Shown: positions 1 through 8,121 of the stretch, one piece after another
Layout of the letters: every line of letters begins with the position of its first letter
Numbering within the stretch: the first letter of the stretch is position 1
NCBI RefSeq assembly: GCF_003217295.1
Contig: NZ_QJTJ01000002.1
Span: 248,001 to 312,000 of the forward strand
Direction of reading: 5' to 3'
Source: Ureibacillus chungkukjangi
GTDB lineage: Bacteria; Bacillota; Bacilli; Bacillales_A; Planococcaceae
Length of the DNA stretch: 64,000 bases
Notes under the pieces: generated by a model
The model's database searches: none
What the model was told of the DNA's origin: nothing
Seen by the model: the letters and a program-made list of their open reading frames with translations, nothing else
Program-made: the position numbers and the translations under genes

Positions 1-1025
1 TTAGACATACACCATCAAATAAAGCATGGGCCTTTTCATTAATCGCTGACCGCCAAGCAATTTCTTTATATCCCATCAACATTAACTCTGAGAAGAATTG
101 CTATTTAATGATTAAAGGCTCGATAGATGAGCAGGATATCCTGTCCCGTTTAACGATTGAGCAGGCCATTAACGTTTTATCTTTTGCGATTATGCAGGAG
201 CAAGCACTCCTCCAGCAAAAACGTAATATTCGCAATCAGCATTTCCGAGATTTACTGGAGCAGGACGGCCATTCACCTATCGCCTTAAAGGCTATGTCAC
301 AAGAGCTTTCATTACCTTATCAGCAAGTATATCTTTGCATTATCGGGCACGTAACAACAAAAACAGCTTCTTATTCCTATCAACCAAATTTCGTCATCGA
401 GCAAATTCATAAATATTGTGAGGAAGCCCTTCAAACAAGCAGGATTCCTATACACGCCTTCACCCTGAATAACGAGTTAATCTTTTTATTCGAATTGCAG
501 GATCCAAATTCAGACTATACGTTATTTTTAACCGAGCTATTCACTGAATTAGAGGCTTCTATTTATCAATATTTCGATCTTCATATGATGTTCGGCGTCA
601 GCAATCAAACGCATAACTTCTCCGAGATACAGCGTGCTTATAAAGAAGCACAAAGCACAGTGCTAACGATAAGAAATCGCAGGAAATTAATTTCCTTCTA
701 TAAGAAAAAAGAAATCAATGAGCTATTACAAATGATTCCACAAACTGATTTAATGAATTATCATCGCATGGTATTTAAAGCCTTTTCCTCTCTTCCAGAT
801 GAAGAGCAGAAGGTGCTTTTTGAAACCTTAAATGAGTTTTTAGAATGCCATTGCCAAATTTCAGAAACAGCGAAGCGACTTTATGTGCATCGAAATACCG
901 TAATTTATCGGATTGAAAAATGCAGTAGTCTTCTACAGAAGGATTTAAAGGATCCAGAAGTGACACTTCAGCTTCGATTAGCACTTCGTATCCAAAATCA
1001 TCTGCTGATCGAACAATACGCTTAA
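1..1025 (+). CDS. PucR-family transcriptional regulator, 5' end outside window
   Basis: The frame is open from nucleotide 3 with no stop, so the gene begins upstream of the window; the ATG at 108 is internal. The C-terminal part carries the PucR helix-turn-helix (ISETAKRLYVHRNTVIYRI, encoded near 870-920), preceded by a GGDEF-like middle region typical of the family. PucR proteins sense purine or amino acid catabolites and activate nearby catabolic genes. The permease, uraD and uraH that follow on the same strand make purine (urate) catabolism the likely target; this is inference from position. The N-terminal PucR domain is mostly outside the window. Confidence 0.85.
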   Translation, partial: RHTPSNKAWAFSLIADRQAISLYPININSEKNCYLMIKGSIDEQDILSRLTIEQAINVLSFAIMQEQALLQQKRNIRNQHFRDLLEQDGHSPIALKAMSQELSLPYQQVYLCIIGHVTTKTASYSYQPNFVIEQIHKYCEEALQTSRIPIHAFTLNNELIFLFELQDPNSDYTLFLTELFTELEASIYQYFDLHMMFGVSNQTHNFSEIQRAYKEAQSTVLTIRNRRKLISFYKKKEINELLQMIPQTDLMNYHRMVFKAFSSLPDEEQKVLFETLNEFLECHCQISETAKRLYVHRNTVIYRIEKCSSLLQKDLKDPEVTLQLRLALRIQNHLLIEQYA

Positions 1026-1031
1026 ATTAGC

Positions 1032-1105
1032 ATTCAGTTATAGTAGCTAAAACTTCATAGCTTAATTAGCCAAATCATCCAAAGACAATTAACTGAATAT
1101 TTTTT
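1032..1105 (+). terminator. possible terminator or attenuator after the PucR-type gene
   Basis: A 9-bp inverted repeat (ATTCAGTTA at 1032-1040, TAACTGAAT at 1090-1098) is followed by a T run. The 49-nt loop contains a second small stem (TAGCTA..TAGCTTA). It lies between the regulator and the permease. The long loop makes it weaker than a classical terminator. Confidence 0.4.
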
Positions 1106-1169
1106 ATTATGTAATAAATCGTAACATTAATAGTTAGAAAAAGTTACGGATGGATTTGGAGGGAAACAT

Positions 1170-2495
1170 ATGATTGAACAGATAAGCAAACCAAAAGCAG
1201 CCTCTCTCGGATTACAGCACGTTTTAGCTATGTATGCAGGAGCCATGCTCGTTCCCATTTTAGTAGGTGGTGCTATCGGGTTAAATTCTACACAGCTCGC
1301 ATATCTAATCGCCATCGATTTAGTGACCTGCGGAATTGCTACCCTATTGCAAATGTGGAAAAACCGCTTTTTCGGGATTGGCCTACCAGTTGTTCTCGGT
1401 TCCTCTTTCGTCGCTGTAACACCGATGATTGCTATCGGAACAAAATACGGTATGACTGCTATCTACGGAGCGATCATTGCCACTGGATTGTTTCTCATCC
1501 TTTTCGCTAAATTTTTCAGCAAGATATTAAAGCTATTCCCCCCAGTCGTTACAGGTACAGTTGTGATGATTATCGGTTTATCTCTTATTCCCACAGGAGT
1601 TAAAAATATGGCCGGTGGTGCAAGCAGTCCAGAATTCGGTTCGCTTGAAAATTTGATTTTTTCGCTTTTGACTCTGTTTATTATTTTACTAGTTCAATAT
1701 TTTGGAAGAGGCTATATAAAATCCCTCGCTGTATTGTTCGGGATAATTATAGGTACTGCTGCTTATGGCTTTATAAATCCAATTGACTTTTCAACACTAG
1801 GAGACGCTTCTTGGTTCCACTTACCCGCACCCTTCTACTTTGGGGTACCAACCTTTGAATTGGTTCCTATTATTACAATGATCATTGTTGGAATTGTCGT
1901 AATGATTGAGTCAACTGGTGTATTTTTGGCCCTCAGCGATATCACAAAACAAAAACTGACTCCAAAGGATATGGAACGAGGCTACCGAGCAGAGGGTATA
2001 GCATTTTTATTAGGCGGGATTTTCAACGCATTCCCTTATAATACTTTCGCTCAAAATGTAGGGCTTGTTCAAATGTCAGGCGTGAAATCTAAAAATGTAA
2101 CGGTGGCAGCAGGAATTATTCTAATCGGTCTCGGCTTAATTCCTAAAATTGCCGCTCTTGCAACGCTAATCCCTACAGCTGTTTTAGGTGGCGCAACGGT
2201 TGTGATGTTTGGAATGATCGTTTCTTCCGGCATTAAAATGCTTAGTAAAGTTGATTTTACAAATCAAAACAATTTACTTGTCATAGCCTGCTCAGTTTCC
2301 CTTGGATTGGGCGCAACAGTAGTACCAGAGCTTTTCTCCAGCCTTCCAGCTGCATTAAAAATGCTTGTTGGGGACGGTTTAATCACAGGAAGCTTAACTG
2401 CCATTACGATGAATCTTGTTCTAAATTTTAAGCGTTCAAAAAAGGAAAAAGTTCAAGTATCCGAAACAACGCTCATCTCTCAAGGAGGTAATTAA
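1170..2495 (+). CDS. NCS2-family purine (uric acid/xanthine) permease
   Basis: This 441-residue polytopic membrane protein has the nucleobase:cation symporter-2 layout: about 12-14 hydrophobic segments and a conserved N-terminal stretch (GLQHVLAMYAGAMLVPILVG). The QNVGLVQMSGVKSKNV region around residues 298-313 is the NCS2 signature region. An AGGG-rich ribosome binding site (about 1158-1163) precedes the ATG. It would import a purine base or urate by proton symport. UraD starts 2 nt after its stop, and UraH follows, so urate is the most likely substrate, as for B. subtilis PucJ/PucK. Xanthine cannot be excluded from sequence alone. Confidence 0.88.
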   Translation: MIEQISKPKAASLGLQHVLAMYAGAMLVPILVGGAIGLNSTQLAYLIAIDLVTCGIATLLQMWKNRFFGIGLPVVLGSSFVAVTPMIAIGTKYGMTAIYGAIIATGLFLILFAKFFSKILKLFPPVVTGTVVMIIGLSLIPTGVKNMAGGASSPEFGSLENLIFSLLTLFIILLVQYFGRGYIKSLAVLFGIIIGTAAYGFINPIDFSTLGDASWFHLPAPFYFGVPTFELVPIITMIIVGIVVMIESTGVFLALSDITKQKLTPKDMERGYRAEGIAFLLGGIFNAFPYNTFAQNVGLVQMSGVKSKNVTVAAGIILIGLGLIPKIAALATLIPTAVLGGATVVMFGMIVSSGIKMLSKVDFTNQNNLLVIACSVSLGLGATVVPELFSSLPAALKMLVGDGLITGSLTAITMNLVLNFKRSKKEKVQVSETTLISQGGN

Positions 2496-2497
2496 AG

Positions 2498-3004
2498 ATG
2501 GCCATTAAAATGATTAACACCTATAGCAACGAGGAATTTGTAGAGGTTTTCGGTGAAATATTCGAGCATTCGCCCTGGATTGCTCAAAGGGCCGTTGCGA
2601 AAAAGCCGTTTAACACAGTTGAAGAAGCATTTGAAATAATGCGAGCAATCGTGGCTGAAGCAAGCCATGATCAACAGCTCACATTAATTTTAGAGCACCC
2701 GGAGCTTGGCAAACGCATCAAAATGAGCGAGGCATCTGTCCGCGAACAAAACGGGGCCGGTCTGGATTCTTTATCGCCAGAGGAATTTGAGGATTTCTCA
2801 GCTACCAATAAAGCCTATATGGCAAAGTTTGAGTTCCCCTTCATTATTGCCGTTGCAGGGAAAGATAAAAACCACATTTTACAGACCATGAAGGAAAGAT
2901 TAAACAACTCTCGAGAAGCGGAATTCGAAACTGCTCTGCAGGAAATCTATAAAATTGCGAGACTACGATTTAACGCGATACTTGCGAATCTGGCTAGTAA
3001 CTAA
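2498..3004 (+). CDS. uraD: OHCU decarboxylase (2-oxo-4-hydroxy-4-carboxy-5-ureidoimidazoline decarboxylase)
   Basis: UraD makes S-allantoin by decarboxylating OHCU, the last of the three steps from urate. The protein is 168 residues, the size of free-standing UraD. It has the family core FEHSPWIAQRAVAKKPF near the N-terminus and EFEDFSATNKAYMAKFEFPFI in the middle, with the usual FPFI..V.GK pattern. In B. subtilis this domain is fused to uricase in PucL; here it stands alone and no uricase domain is attached. The start follows an AAGGAGG site and lies 2 nt after the permease stop, so translation is probably coupled. Confidence 0.9.
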   Translation: MAIKMINTYSNEEFVEVFGEIFEHSPWIAQRAVAKKPFNTVEEAFEIMRAIVAEASHDQQLTLILEHPELGKRIKMSEASVREQNGAGLDSLSPEEFEDFSATNKAYMAKFEFPFIIAVAGKDKNHILQTMKERLNNSREAEFETALQEIYKIARLRFNAILANLASN

Positions 3005-3023
3005 ATATCTAGGAGGAAAAGAG

Positions 3024-3380
3024 ATGCCCTCATTATCAACACATGTCTTAGATCTACATCATGGAACCCCTGCTCAAAATGTAAAAATTGAAGTTTTTTT
3101 TCAATCCGAAAACGAAGCTATGGAGCTTTTTAAAACGGTGATAACAAATTCAGACGGCCGCTGTGATGAGCAAATCGTTACAAACGAAGACTGGCGACAA
3201 GGAACCTACGAGCTAGTCTTTCACGTAGCAGATTACTATCAAGCAAAAGGCCTTACACTCCCTACCCCGAACTTTTTAACAACGGTGCCTGTTCGATTTA
3301 GCATGACGGAAACTGGTGGTCATTATCATGTCCCATTATTGGTAACACCATGGGGTTATCAGGTTTATAGAGGCAGCTAA
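3024..3380 (+). CDS. uraH: 5-hydroxyisourate hydrolase (transthyretin-related)
   Basis: UraH hydrolyses 5-hydroxyisourate to OHCU. I use the ATG at 3024 because AGGAGG at 3011-3016 sits 7 nt upstream; the open frame extends further back but that part overlaps uraD. The 118-residue product has both family signatures: the N-terminal STHVLDLHHGTPA with the active-site His, and the C-terminal tetrapeptide YRGS that ends the protein. A central HYHVPLLVTPWGYQVY stretch supplies further active-site residues. It is equivalent to B. subtilis PucM and forms a unit with the permease and uraD. Confidence 0.93.
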   Translation: MPSLSTHVLDLHHGTPAQNVKIEVFFQSENEAMELFKTVITNSDGRCDEQIVTNEDWRQGTYELVFHVADYYQAKGLTLPTPNFLTTVPVRFSMTETGGHYHVPLLVTPWGYQVYRGS

Positions 3381-3455
3381 CCCCCTTTTTTAAGACCGTA
3401 ATTCGTTAGTTAGGCTATAAGAAATCATTACATATAGATAAAGGAGATGTGCTCA

Positions 3456-4883
3456 ATGAGTTTAGAAGCGTTAAATGAGCAAGTAAAAAAGGATCTTTCA
3501 TATATCGCCCATCCGGTTTCCACTGTAGATTGGGTCGAGCCGACTTCGCATCCAGATGGCCATGTCTATGACGTCGTTGTGATTGGTGGTGGTCAAAGCG
3601 GCTTGAGCACAGCATTCGGCTTAAAGCGCGAGCGCATTACGAATATTACCGTTTTAGATGAAAACCCCGCCGGCATCGAAGGTCCTTGGATTACTTACGC
3701 ACGTATGGTTACATTACGCACTCCCAAGCACTTACCTTCCATCGATTTAGGCATCCCCTCATTAACCTTTCAGACTTGGTGGATTGCACAGCACGGTCAA
3801 GAAGCTTGGGATCAGCTCGATAAAATCCCTCGCGACGAATGGATGAACTACTTAAAATGGTACCGAGAAGTATTGGAATTACCTGTACAAAATGAAGTGA
3901 AGGTTGATTTAATCGAACCGATTGGAAATGGATTACACCGCCTTGCGATTTCAGGCAATGGCGCAAAATCAAATTTTCTCCTCGCTCGCAAGGTCGTATT
4001 AGCGACCGGAATCCAAGGCGGCGGCGAATGGCATATTCCTGATTTCATAAAAAACAACTTACCAAAATCACTTTATGCCCACACCTCAGAGGCAATCGAC
4101 TTCGATACCTTAAAGGGAAAAAGAATTGGCATACTAGGCGGTGGTGCTTCTGCTTTCGACAATGCGAACTTCGCCTTATCGAGCGGCGTAAAGGAAGTCC
4201 ATACCTTCATTCGACGTAAAGAAATGGTTCGTGTAAACCCTATGCGAATTCTAGAGCAATCTGGCATTATTGAACGCTACCATTCCTTAAATGACGAAGA
4301 AAAATACACAGCCATGCTCCACTTTTTCAAATTCAATCAGCCACCAACTAACGATACCTTCAATCGCGCCAATGCTTGGGAGGGCTTCCATGTCCACCTC
4401 GATTCTCCTTGGCTTGCGGTTAACTCTTCAGAAGAAGGGGCAGTAGTTCGCACGCCGCACGATACATTTACGTTTGATTACTTGATCATTAGTACAGGAT
4501 TAATAACTGATCCTACCTTGCGTCCAGAATTAAAACAGATTGAGCAATTTATTACTCGTTGGGGCGACGTATATAAAGCAAACCCGGATATTGCCAATCC
4601 AGTAATCGATGCACACCCATATTTATCTAAAAGCTTTGCCTTTGTTCCAAATTCTGAAGAAGGCAAAGCCGCTCTCTATGGCTTATTTGCCTTTAACTAT
4701 TCAGCTCTAATCAGCTGTGGCGTCTCAGCATCAGCCTTATCCGGTATTCGCTATGCAGTTCCAAAGCTAGTGACCGCCATCGCTGACGAGCTCTTCTTAG
4801 ACGACAAAGCAACCATCTTAAAGAATTACTTCGAATACAACGTAATTGAATTTACAGGCAATCCGAAGATTCCCACTAAATAA
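3456..4883 (+). CDS. FAD/NAD(P)-binding monooxygenase-like protein in the urate operon
   Basis: The start ATG at 3456 lies 9 nt after AAGGAG at 3441. The 475-residue protein has an N-terminal FAD Rossmann motif (VVVIGGGQSGLSTA, about residues 35-48) and a second NAD(P)-binding glycine motif (IGILGGGASAFDNA, about residues 222-235). This is the two-dinucleotide layout of flavoprotein monooxygenases of the FMO/lysine-hydroxylase type. The specific substrate is not known. It follows uraH by 75 nt on the same strand, and the cluster has UraD and UraH but no uricase, so a role in urate oxidation is attractive. It is not close in length or motif layout to HpxO-type urate hydroxylases (about 385 aa, single Rossmann), so this remains inference. 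Confidence 0.75.
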   Translation: MSLEALNEQVKKDLSYIAHPVSTVDWVEPTSHPDGHVYDVVVIGGGQSGLSTAFGLKRERITNITVLDENPAGIEGPWITYARMVTLRTPKHLPSIDLGIPSLTFQTWWIAQHGQEAWDQLDKIPRDEWMNYLKWYREVLELPVQNEVKVDLIEPIGNGLHRLAISGNGAKSNFLLARKVVLATGIQGGGEWHIPDFIKNNLPKSLYAHTSEAIDFDTLKGKRIGILGGGASAFDNANFALSSGVKEVHTFIRRKEMVRVNPMRILEQSGIIERYHSLNDEEKYTAMLHFFKFNQPPTNDTFNRANAWEGFHVHLDSPWLAVNSSEEGAVVRTPHDTFTFDYLIISTGLITDPTLRPELKQIEQFITRWGDVYKANPDIANPVIDAHPYLSKSFAFVPNSEEGKAALYGLFAFNYSALISCGVSASALSGIRYAVPKLVTAIADELFLDDKATILKNYFEYNVIEFTGNPKIPTK

Positions 4884-4907
4884 TCTACGGATTTCTAATA
4901 TGACAAA

Positions 4908-4948
4908 CCTCGAGCAGCTTCCCCTCTCTTTGTTGCTCGGGGTTTTAT
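4908..4948 (+). terminator. rho-independent terminator after the FAD protein gene
   Basis: A 9-bp stem (CCTCGAGCA at 4908-4916 with TGCTCGGGG at 4934-4942, one G:T pair) is followed by TTTTATT. It ends the urate-related transcription unit. Confidence 0.75.
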
Positions 4949-4974
4949 TGGTTTGAGTTTGGTGGGTATGTTGT

Positions 4975-5204
4975 TTAGGTGCGAGTTTACACGCTTTACG
5001 CGCGACTTCCTCCTCTTTACGTGCGAGTTTACGAGCTTTACGTGCGACTTTTCCCTCTTTACGTGCGACTCGCCCTTTTACTTGCGAGTTCGCATATCTT
5101 ACTTGCGACTTCCCTCTCCATACTTGCGACTTTTACTAATTTACTTGCGACTCGCCCGTATCCGTCCAACTCTCACCACTATACTCGCGCGACTTACCCA
5201 AACG
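4975..5204. repeat. 21-bp-period array with core TTACKTGCGACTT
   Basis: Eleven units occur head to tail. The GCGA tetranucleotide falls at 4981, 5002, 5023, 5044, 5065, 5084, 5105, 5126, 5147 and 5189, with a degenerate unit (CGTCCAACT) in the 5168 position. Spacing is 21 nt except one 19-nt step. Each unit has a conserved core of about 12-13 nt (TTACGTGCGACTT or TTACTTGCGACTT) and 8-9 variable nt. The array fills the gap between two convergent genes, after the terminator. The 19-nt step breaks any reading frame, so it is not a coding repeat. The remaining stretch 5205-5340 shows no recognisable feature. Confidence 0.85.
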
Positions 5205-5340
5205 CGTTCTTATTTTTCCAAGAACACTCCACCTCTTCAAAACCACCCTAATCCCAAACACACTCTCACACCCAAAAGGCACACAAAAAGCCGCCAACTC
5301 ATTCCACCTTCAGAACAAGTTAACGACCTAAACTTACTTT

Positions 5341-5871
5341 TTATAAGAAAAATCCACCAACTACTAGACCAGCCATGATGACAAATGCTGGGTGAATTTT
5401 GAATCGCTCCAGCGCAAAATATGCAGCGACCATCAGCACTACTGTTACTAGTAAGCCAATCGCATTGTAAGATGTGTTGAAGAAATCAAATGTCATATCA
5501 GCCAATAATATTGCTATTGCTGGTAGAACGAAGCTAGATAAACGTTTTACGCGAGGCGAATTCCGATAGCGGTACAGGATATTCAATAAAATGAGCATCA
5601 GTACTAATGATGGTCCAACTGTTGCAAGTAATGCCACAATCGCTCCTGGTACACCTGCCACCTCATAGCCAATAAAGCCCGCCATTTTTGTTGCAATCGG
5701 ACCAGGTAAAGCATTCCCTAACGCTAATACTTCACTAAATTCACTCGTTGTCATCCAGCCGTAGTTATCAACGACCTCATGTTCTATTAGCGGAATCGAG
5801 GACGGACCTCCGCCATAGCCGAGAATCCCCGGGAAAAAGAAGGCTAGAAATAGCTTAAGATAAATCATCAT
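5341..5871 (-). CDS. chromate transporter family protein (ChrA half, second gene)
   Basis: This 176-residue membrane protein has one ChrA (CHR) domain. The family signature is visible as FPGILGYGGGPSSIPLIEHEV near residues 13-33, then LALGNALPGPIATKMAGFIGY at 49-69. Several hydrophobic segments follow. Its ATG overlaps the stop of the upstream partner gene (ATGA), so the two are co-translated. In Firmicutes, short single-domain CHR proteins occur as pairs that are thought to act together in chromate/sulfate-type anion export. The neighbouring gamma-glutamyltransferase-like gene recalls the B. subtilis ywrA-ywrB-ywrD group. Confidence 0.88.
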   Translation of the reverse strand: MMIYLKLFLAFFFPGILGYGGGPSSIPLIEHEVVDNYGWMTTSEFSEVLALGNALPGPIATKMAGFIGYEVAGVPGAIVALLATVGPSLVLMLILLNILYRYRNSPRVKRLSSFVLPAIAILLADMTFDFFNTSYNAIGLLVTVVLMVAAYFALERFKIHPAFVIMAGLVVGGFFL

Positions 5872-6479
5872 TTATCTGCCCCCTCCTTTTTAATGGGAAG
5901 AGCTAAGGCTAATATCAATAAAATCGCAATCACGATTCCTGGATGAATGCTTAATAGAATCATCGCTACAAAGGATGCAGCTAATATAATTGCACCAATT
6001 TTCCAGCCCAACGATTTTTTTGATTTCTTTAGGAAATCCCATGTTAATACCCCGAGCATAACCGCTACGACTGGCACTACACCATTTGTCATTCCTTTTA
6101 CAAAATCAAAATCCTTAAATTCGTTCAAGGACGCAAGAAGAATAATCATCAATACAACTGTCGGTAACACCGTTGCAACTAAGGCAGTCACCAGTCCTAG
6201 CCACCCTCCAACTCGATAGCCAATATACCCCGCCATTTTCGTTGCGATTGGCCCTGGTAATGTATTCCCGATGGAGAGCACATCCGAAAATTCTTCGTCG
6301 TCCATCATTTTGAAAATGTCTACTACTTCTTTTTTTACTAACGGAATGGTAGAAGGGCCCCCACCAAAGCCTAAAATACCCGATCGGAAGAAGGCGATAA
6401 AAATAGCTCGCTGCTTTCCCCAAAACTCCCTCTCTTCAAAGGGTACTGATATTTTTTTAGTAACCAATTGCCACTCCAT
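5868..6479 (-). CDS. chromate transporter family protein (ChrA half, first gene)
   Basis: This is the partner of the following short CHR protein, with the same signature: FFRSGILGFGGGPSTIPLVK and LSIGNTLPGPIATKMAGYIGY. I chose the ATG at 6479 (203 aa). A TTG at 6503 extends the frame, and a TTG near 6467 lies at a better distance from GAGGAG, so the start is uncertain. It overlaps the 3' end of the upstream gamma-glutamyltransferase-like gene by about 23 nt and the next gene by 4 nt, giving a tightly packed operon. The N-terminus is slightly longer and more charged than in the second half. Confidence 0.85.
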   Translation of the reverse strand: MEWQLVTKKISVPFEEREFWGKQRAIFIAFFRSGILGFGGGPSTIPLVKKEVVDIFKMMDDEEFSDVLSIGNTLPGPIATKMAGYIGYRVGGWLGLVTALVATVLPTVVLMIILLASLNEFKDFDFVKGMTNGVVPVVAVMLGVLTWDFLKKSKKSLGWKIGAIILAASFVAMILLSIHPGIVIAILLILALALPIKKEGADK

Positions 6480-8097
6480 CTCCTCTTGGGTCTGCACCGC
6501 CAAATTTCACATTTGTTTTTTCGTCAATGAAAATTGCCCCCGCATGCCCCATTGTATCCGTAAAATCCTCTAATACTTCAAGCTCATGACCTAAACCGGC
6601 AAGCTCATCTCGCACACCTTCATTAATACGATTTTCAACCTTTAAGCTATTGGAGGAAGCTCCCCACGTACGGCCATACAACCATCTCGGCGCTTCGATT
6701 GCTTCCTGCACCGACATACCGTAGTCAACAATACGCGTTACAAGGGCAGCCTGGGTTTGCGGCTGACCCTCTCCACCCATCGTTCCATATACCAAAGCTG
6801 GTTTCCCGTTCTTTAATAGCATTGCAGGATTCAATGTGTGGAAGCTACGTTTGCGTGGCGCAAGGGAATTTACATGGTTTTCGTCTAGCGAGAAGAAGCT
6901 GCCGCGATTTTGAAGTACAATTCCCGTCCCTTCCGGAATAAAACCAGAACCAAACTCGTGATAAATACTTTGAATGAAAGAAACCGCATTTCCGTATTCA
7001 TCCACCACACCAAACCACACTGTATCACCCTTTGCATCTAGTAGCTGCAATTCTTTCGCAAGACGGCTTTCTTTTATTTTCTCAGCTATCTCCATTCCAT
7101 GCTGCTCGCTCAACAGTTCATTTAAAGGAATTTGCACAAAGGCAGGGTCTGTTAAATAGCGATCACGGTCGACAAAGGCATGTTTAATGGCCTCTACAAG
7201 TACATGATAATAAGTTGAAGAGCCCTCTTCTAAATGCTGCAAATCTATGTGATTTAAAATATTTAAAATAGATAAAGAGGCCATTCCTTGTGTATTTGGC
7301 GGTAGGTTGTAGGCTGTGTAATCCCGATATTTTACAGAAATCGGCTCTACCCAATCACTAATATGGGTTTTAAAATCCTCTACCGTTAGTATACCACCAT
7401 GCTTTTGCAGGTCGGCTACAATTTTTTCAGTCAATTCACTGTTATAAAGATACTCGGCACCATTTTCAGCGAGTAGCTTTAAAGTTTGCGCTAAATCCTC
7501 CTGCTTCATAATTTCGCCAGCTTTGTATGGCTTGCCGTCCTTTAAGAAGACCCCTGTAAATTCCTCGAAACGCTGTAAAGCTCGGAACTCAGTATCACCT
7601 TCATCCAAATTCACCGTTGTCCAATGCTCCTGACTTGGCGTAACCGGAAAACCTTCTTCTGCATAGCCAATTGCTGACTCTAGTAAGCTTTCCCAAGATA
7701 ACGAACCTCCCATTTCGGCTTGGGCATAGTTATAGGCCTCGCCCCAGCCAGCAACTGCACCCGGGACAGTGTTCGCGGCAAGCGCTCCACGCGAAGGGAT
7801 TTTCTCGAAGCCTTTCGACTGATAAAACTCAATAGTTGCCTTCTCTCCAGAACGACCACTCGAATTAATGGCCTTTAGCTCCTTCGACTTTGCATTGTAA
7901 ATCAACCAAAAGTTGTCTCCACCGATGCCGTTCATATGCGGATAAACCACCCCAATTGTAGATGCCGCCGCAATCGCAGCCTCTATCGCATTGCCCCCTT
8001 TTTGTAAAACCGACAGCGCAGCTTGAGAAGCTAGATAATGCGGAGTCGTTACCATTCCTTTTGTTGACATGGTTGTAGCTCGGTATTGCTTTACCAT
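6457..8097 (-). CDS. gamma-glutamyltransferase / cephalosporin acylase family protein (YwrD-like)
   Basis: This Ntn-hydrolase precursor is about 546 residues long. The presumed autoprocessing site is Thr at about residue 359 (GDTVWFGVVDEYGNAVSFIQ), where the small subunit would begin. Other family features are ANTVPGAVAGWGEA, YNLPPNTQGMASL and RKRSFHTLNPAM. The ATG at 8097 is preferred because AAAAGGGGG ends 9 nt upstream; a second ATG at 8106 abuts the site. No signal peptide is visible, so it is probably cytoplasmic, unlike secreted GGT. With the two chromate transporter halves downstream it recalls B. subtilis ywrABD. The substrate is unknown. Confidence 0.85.
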   Translation of the reverse strand: MVKQYRATTMSTKGMVTTPHYLASQAALSVLQKGGNAIEAAIAAASTIGVVYPHMNGIGGDNFWLIYNAKSKELKAINSSGRSGEKATIEFYQSKGFEKIPSRGALAANTVPGAVAGWGEAYNYAQAEMGGSLSWESLLESAIGYAEEGFPVTPSQEHWTTVNLDEGDTEFRALQRFEEFTGVFLKDGKPYKAGEIMKQEDLAQTLKLLAENGAEYLYNSELTEKIVADLQKHGGILTVEDFKTHISDWVEPISVKYRDYTAYNLPPNTQGMASLSILNILNHIDLQHLEEGSSTYYHVLVEAIKHAFVDRDRYLTDPAFVQIPLNELLSEQHGMEIAEKIKESRLAKELQLLDAKGDTVWFGVVDEYGNAVSFIQSIYHEFGSGFIPEGTGIVLQNRGSFFSLDENHVNSLAPRKRSFHTLNPAMLLKNGKPALVYGTMGGEGQPQTQAALVTRIVDYGMSVQEAIEAPRWLYGRTWGASSNSLKVENRINEGVRDELAGLGHELEVLEDFTDTMGHAGAIFIDEKTNVKFGGADPRGDGVAIGY

Positions 8098-8121
8098 ATG
8101 ACCCATCCCCCTTTTAATCCC

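Noticed and set aside
4975-5204. CRISPR array
   Set aside because: Core (12-13 nt) and spacers (8-9 nt) are far too short, cores vary, and there are no cas genes in the window.
4953-5378. 141-codon frame with Cys/Phe/Thr-rich heptads over the 21-bp array
   Set aside because: The frame arises from the 21-nt period. One 19-nt step changes the reading frame of the repeats, there is no ribosome site, and the end overlaps the chromate transporter gene.
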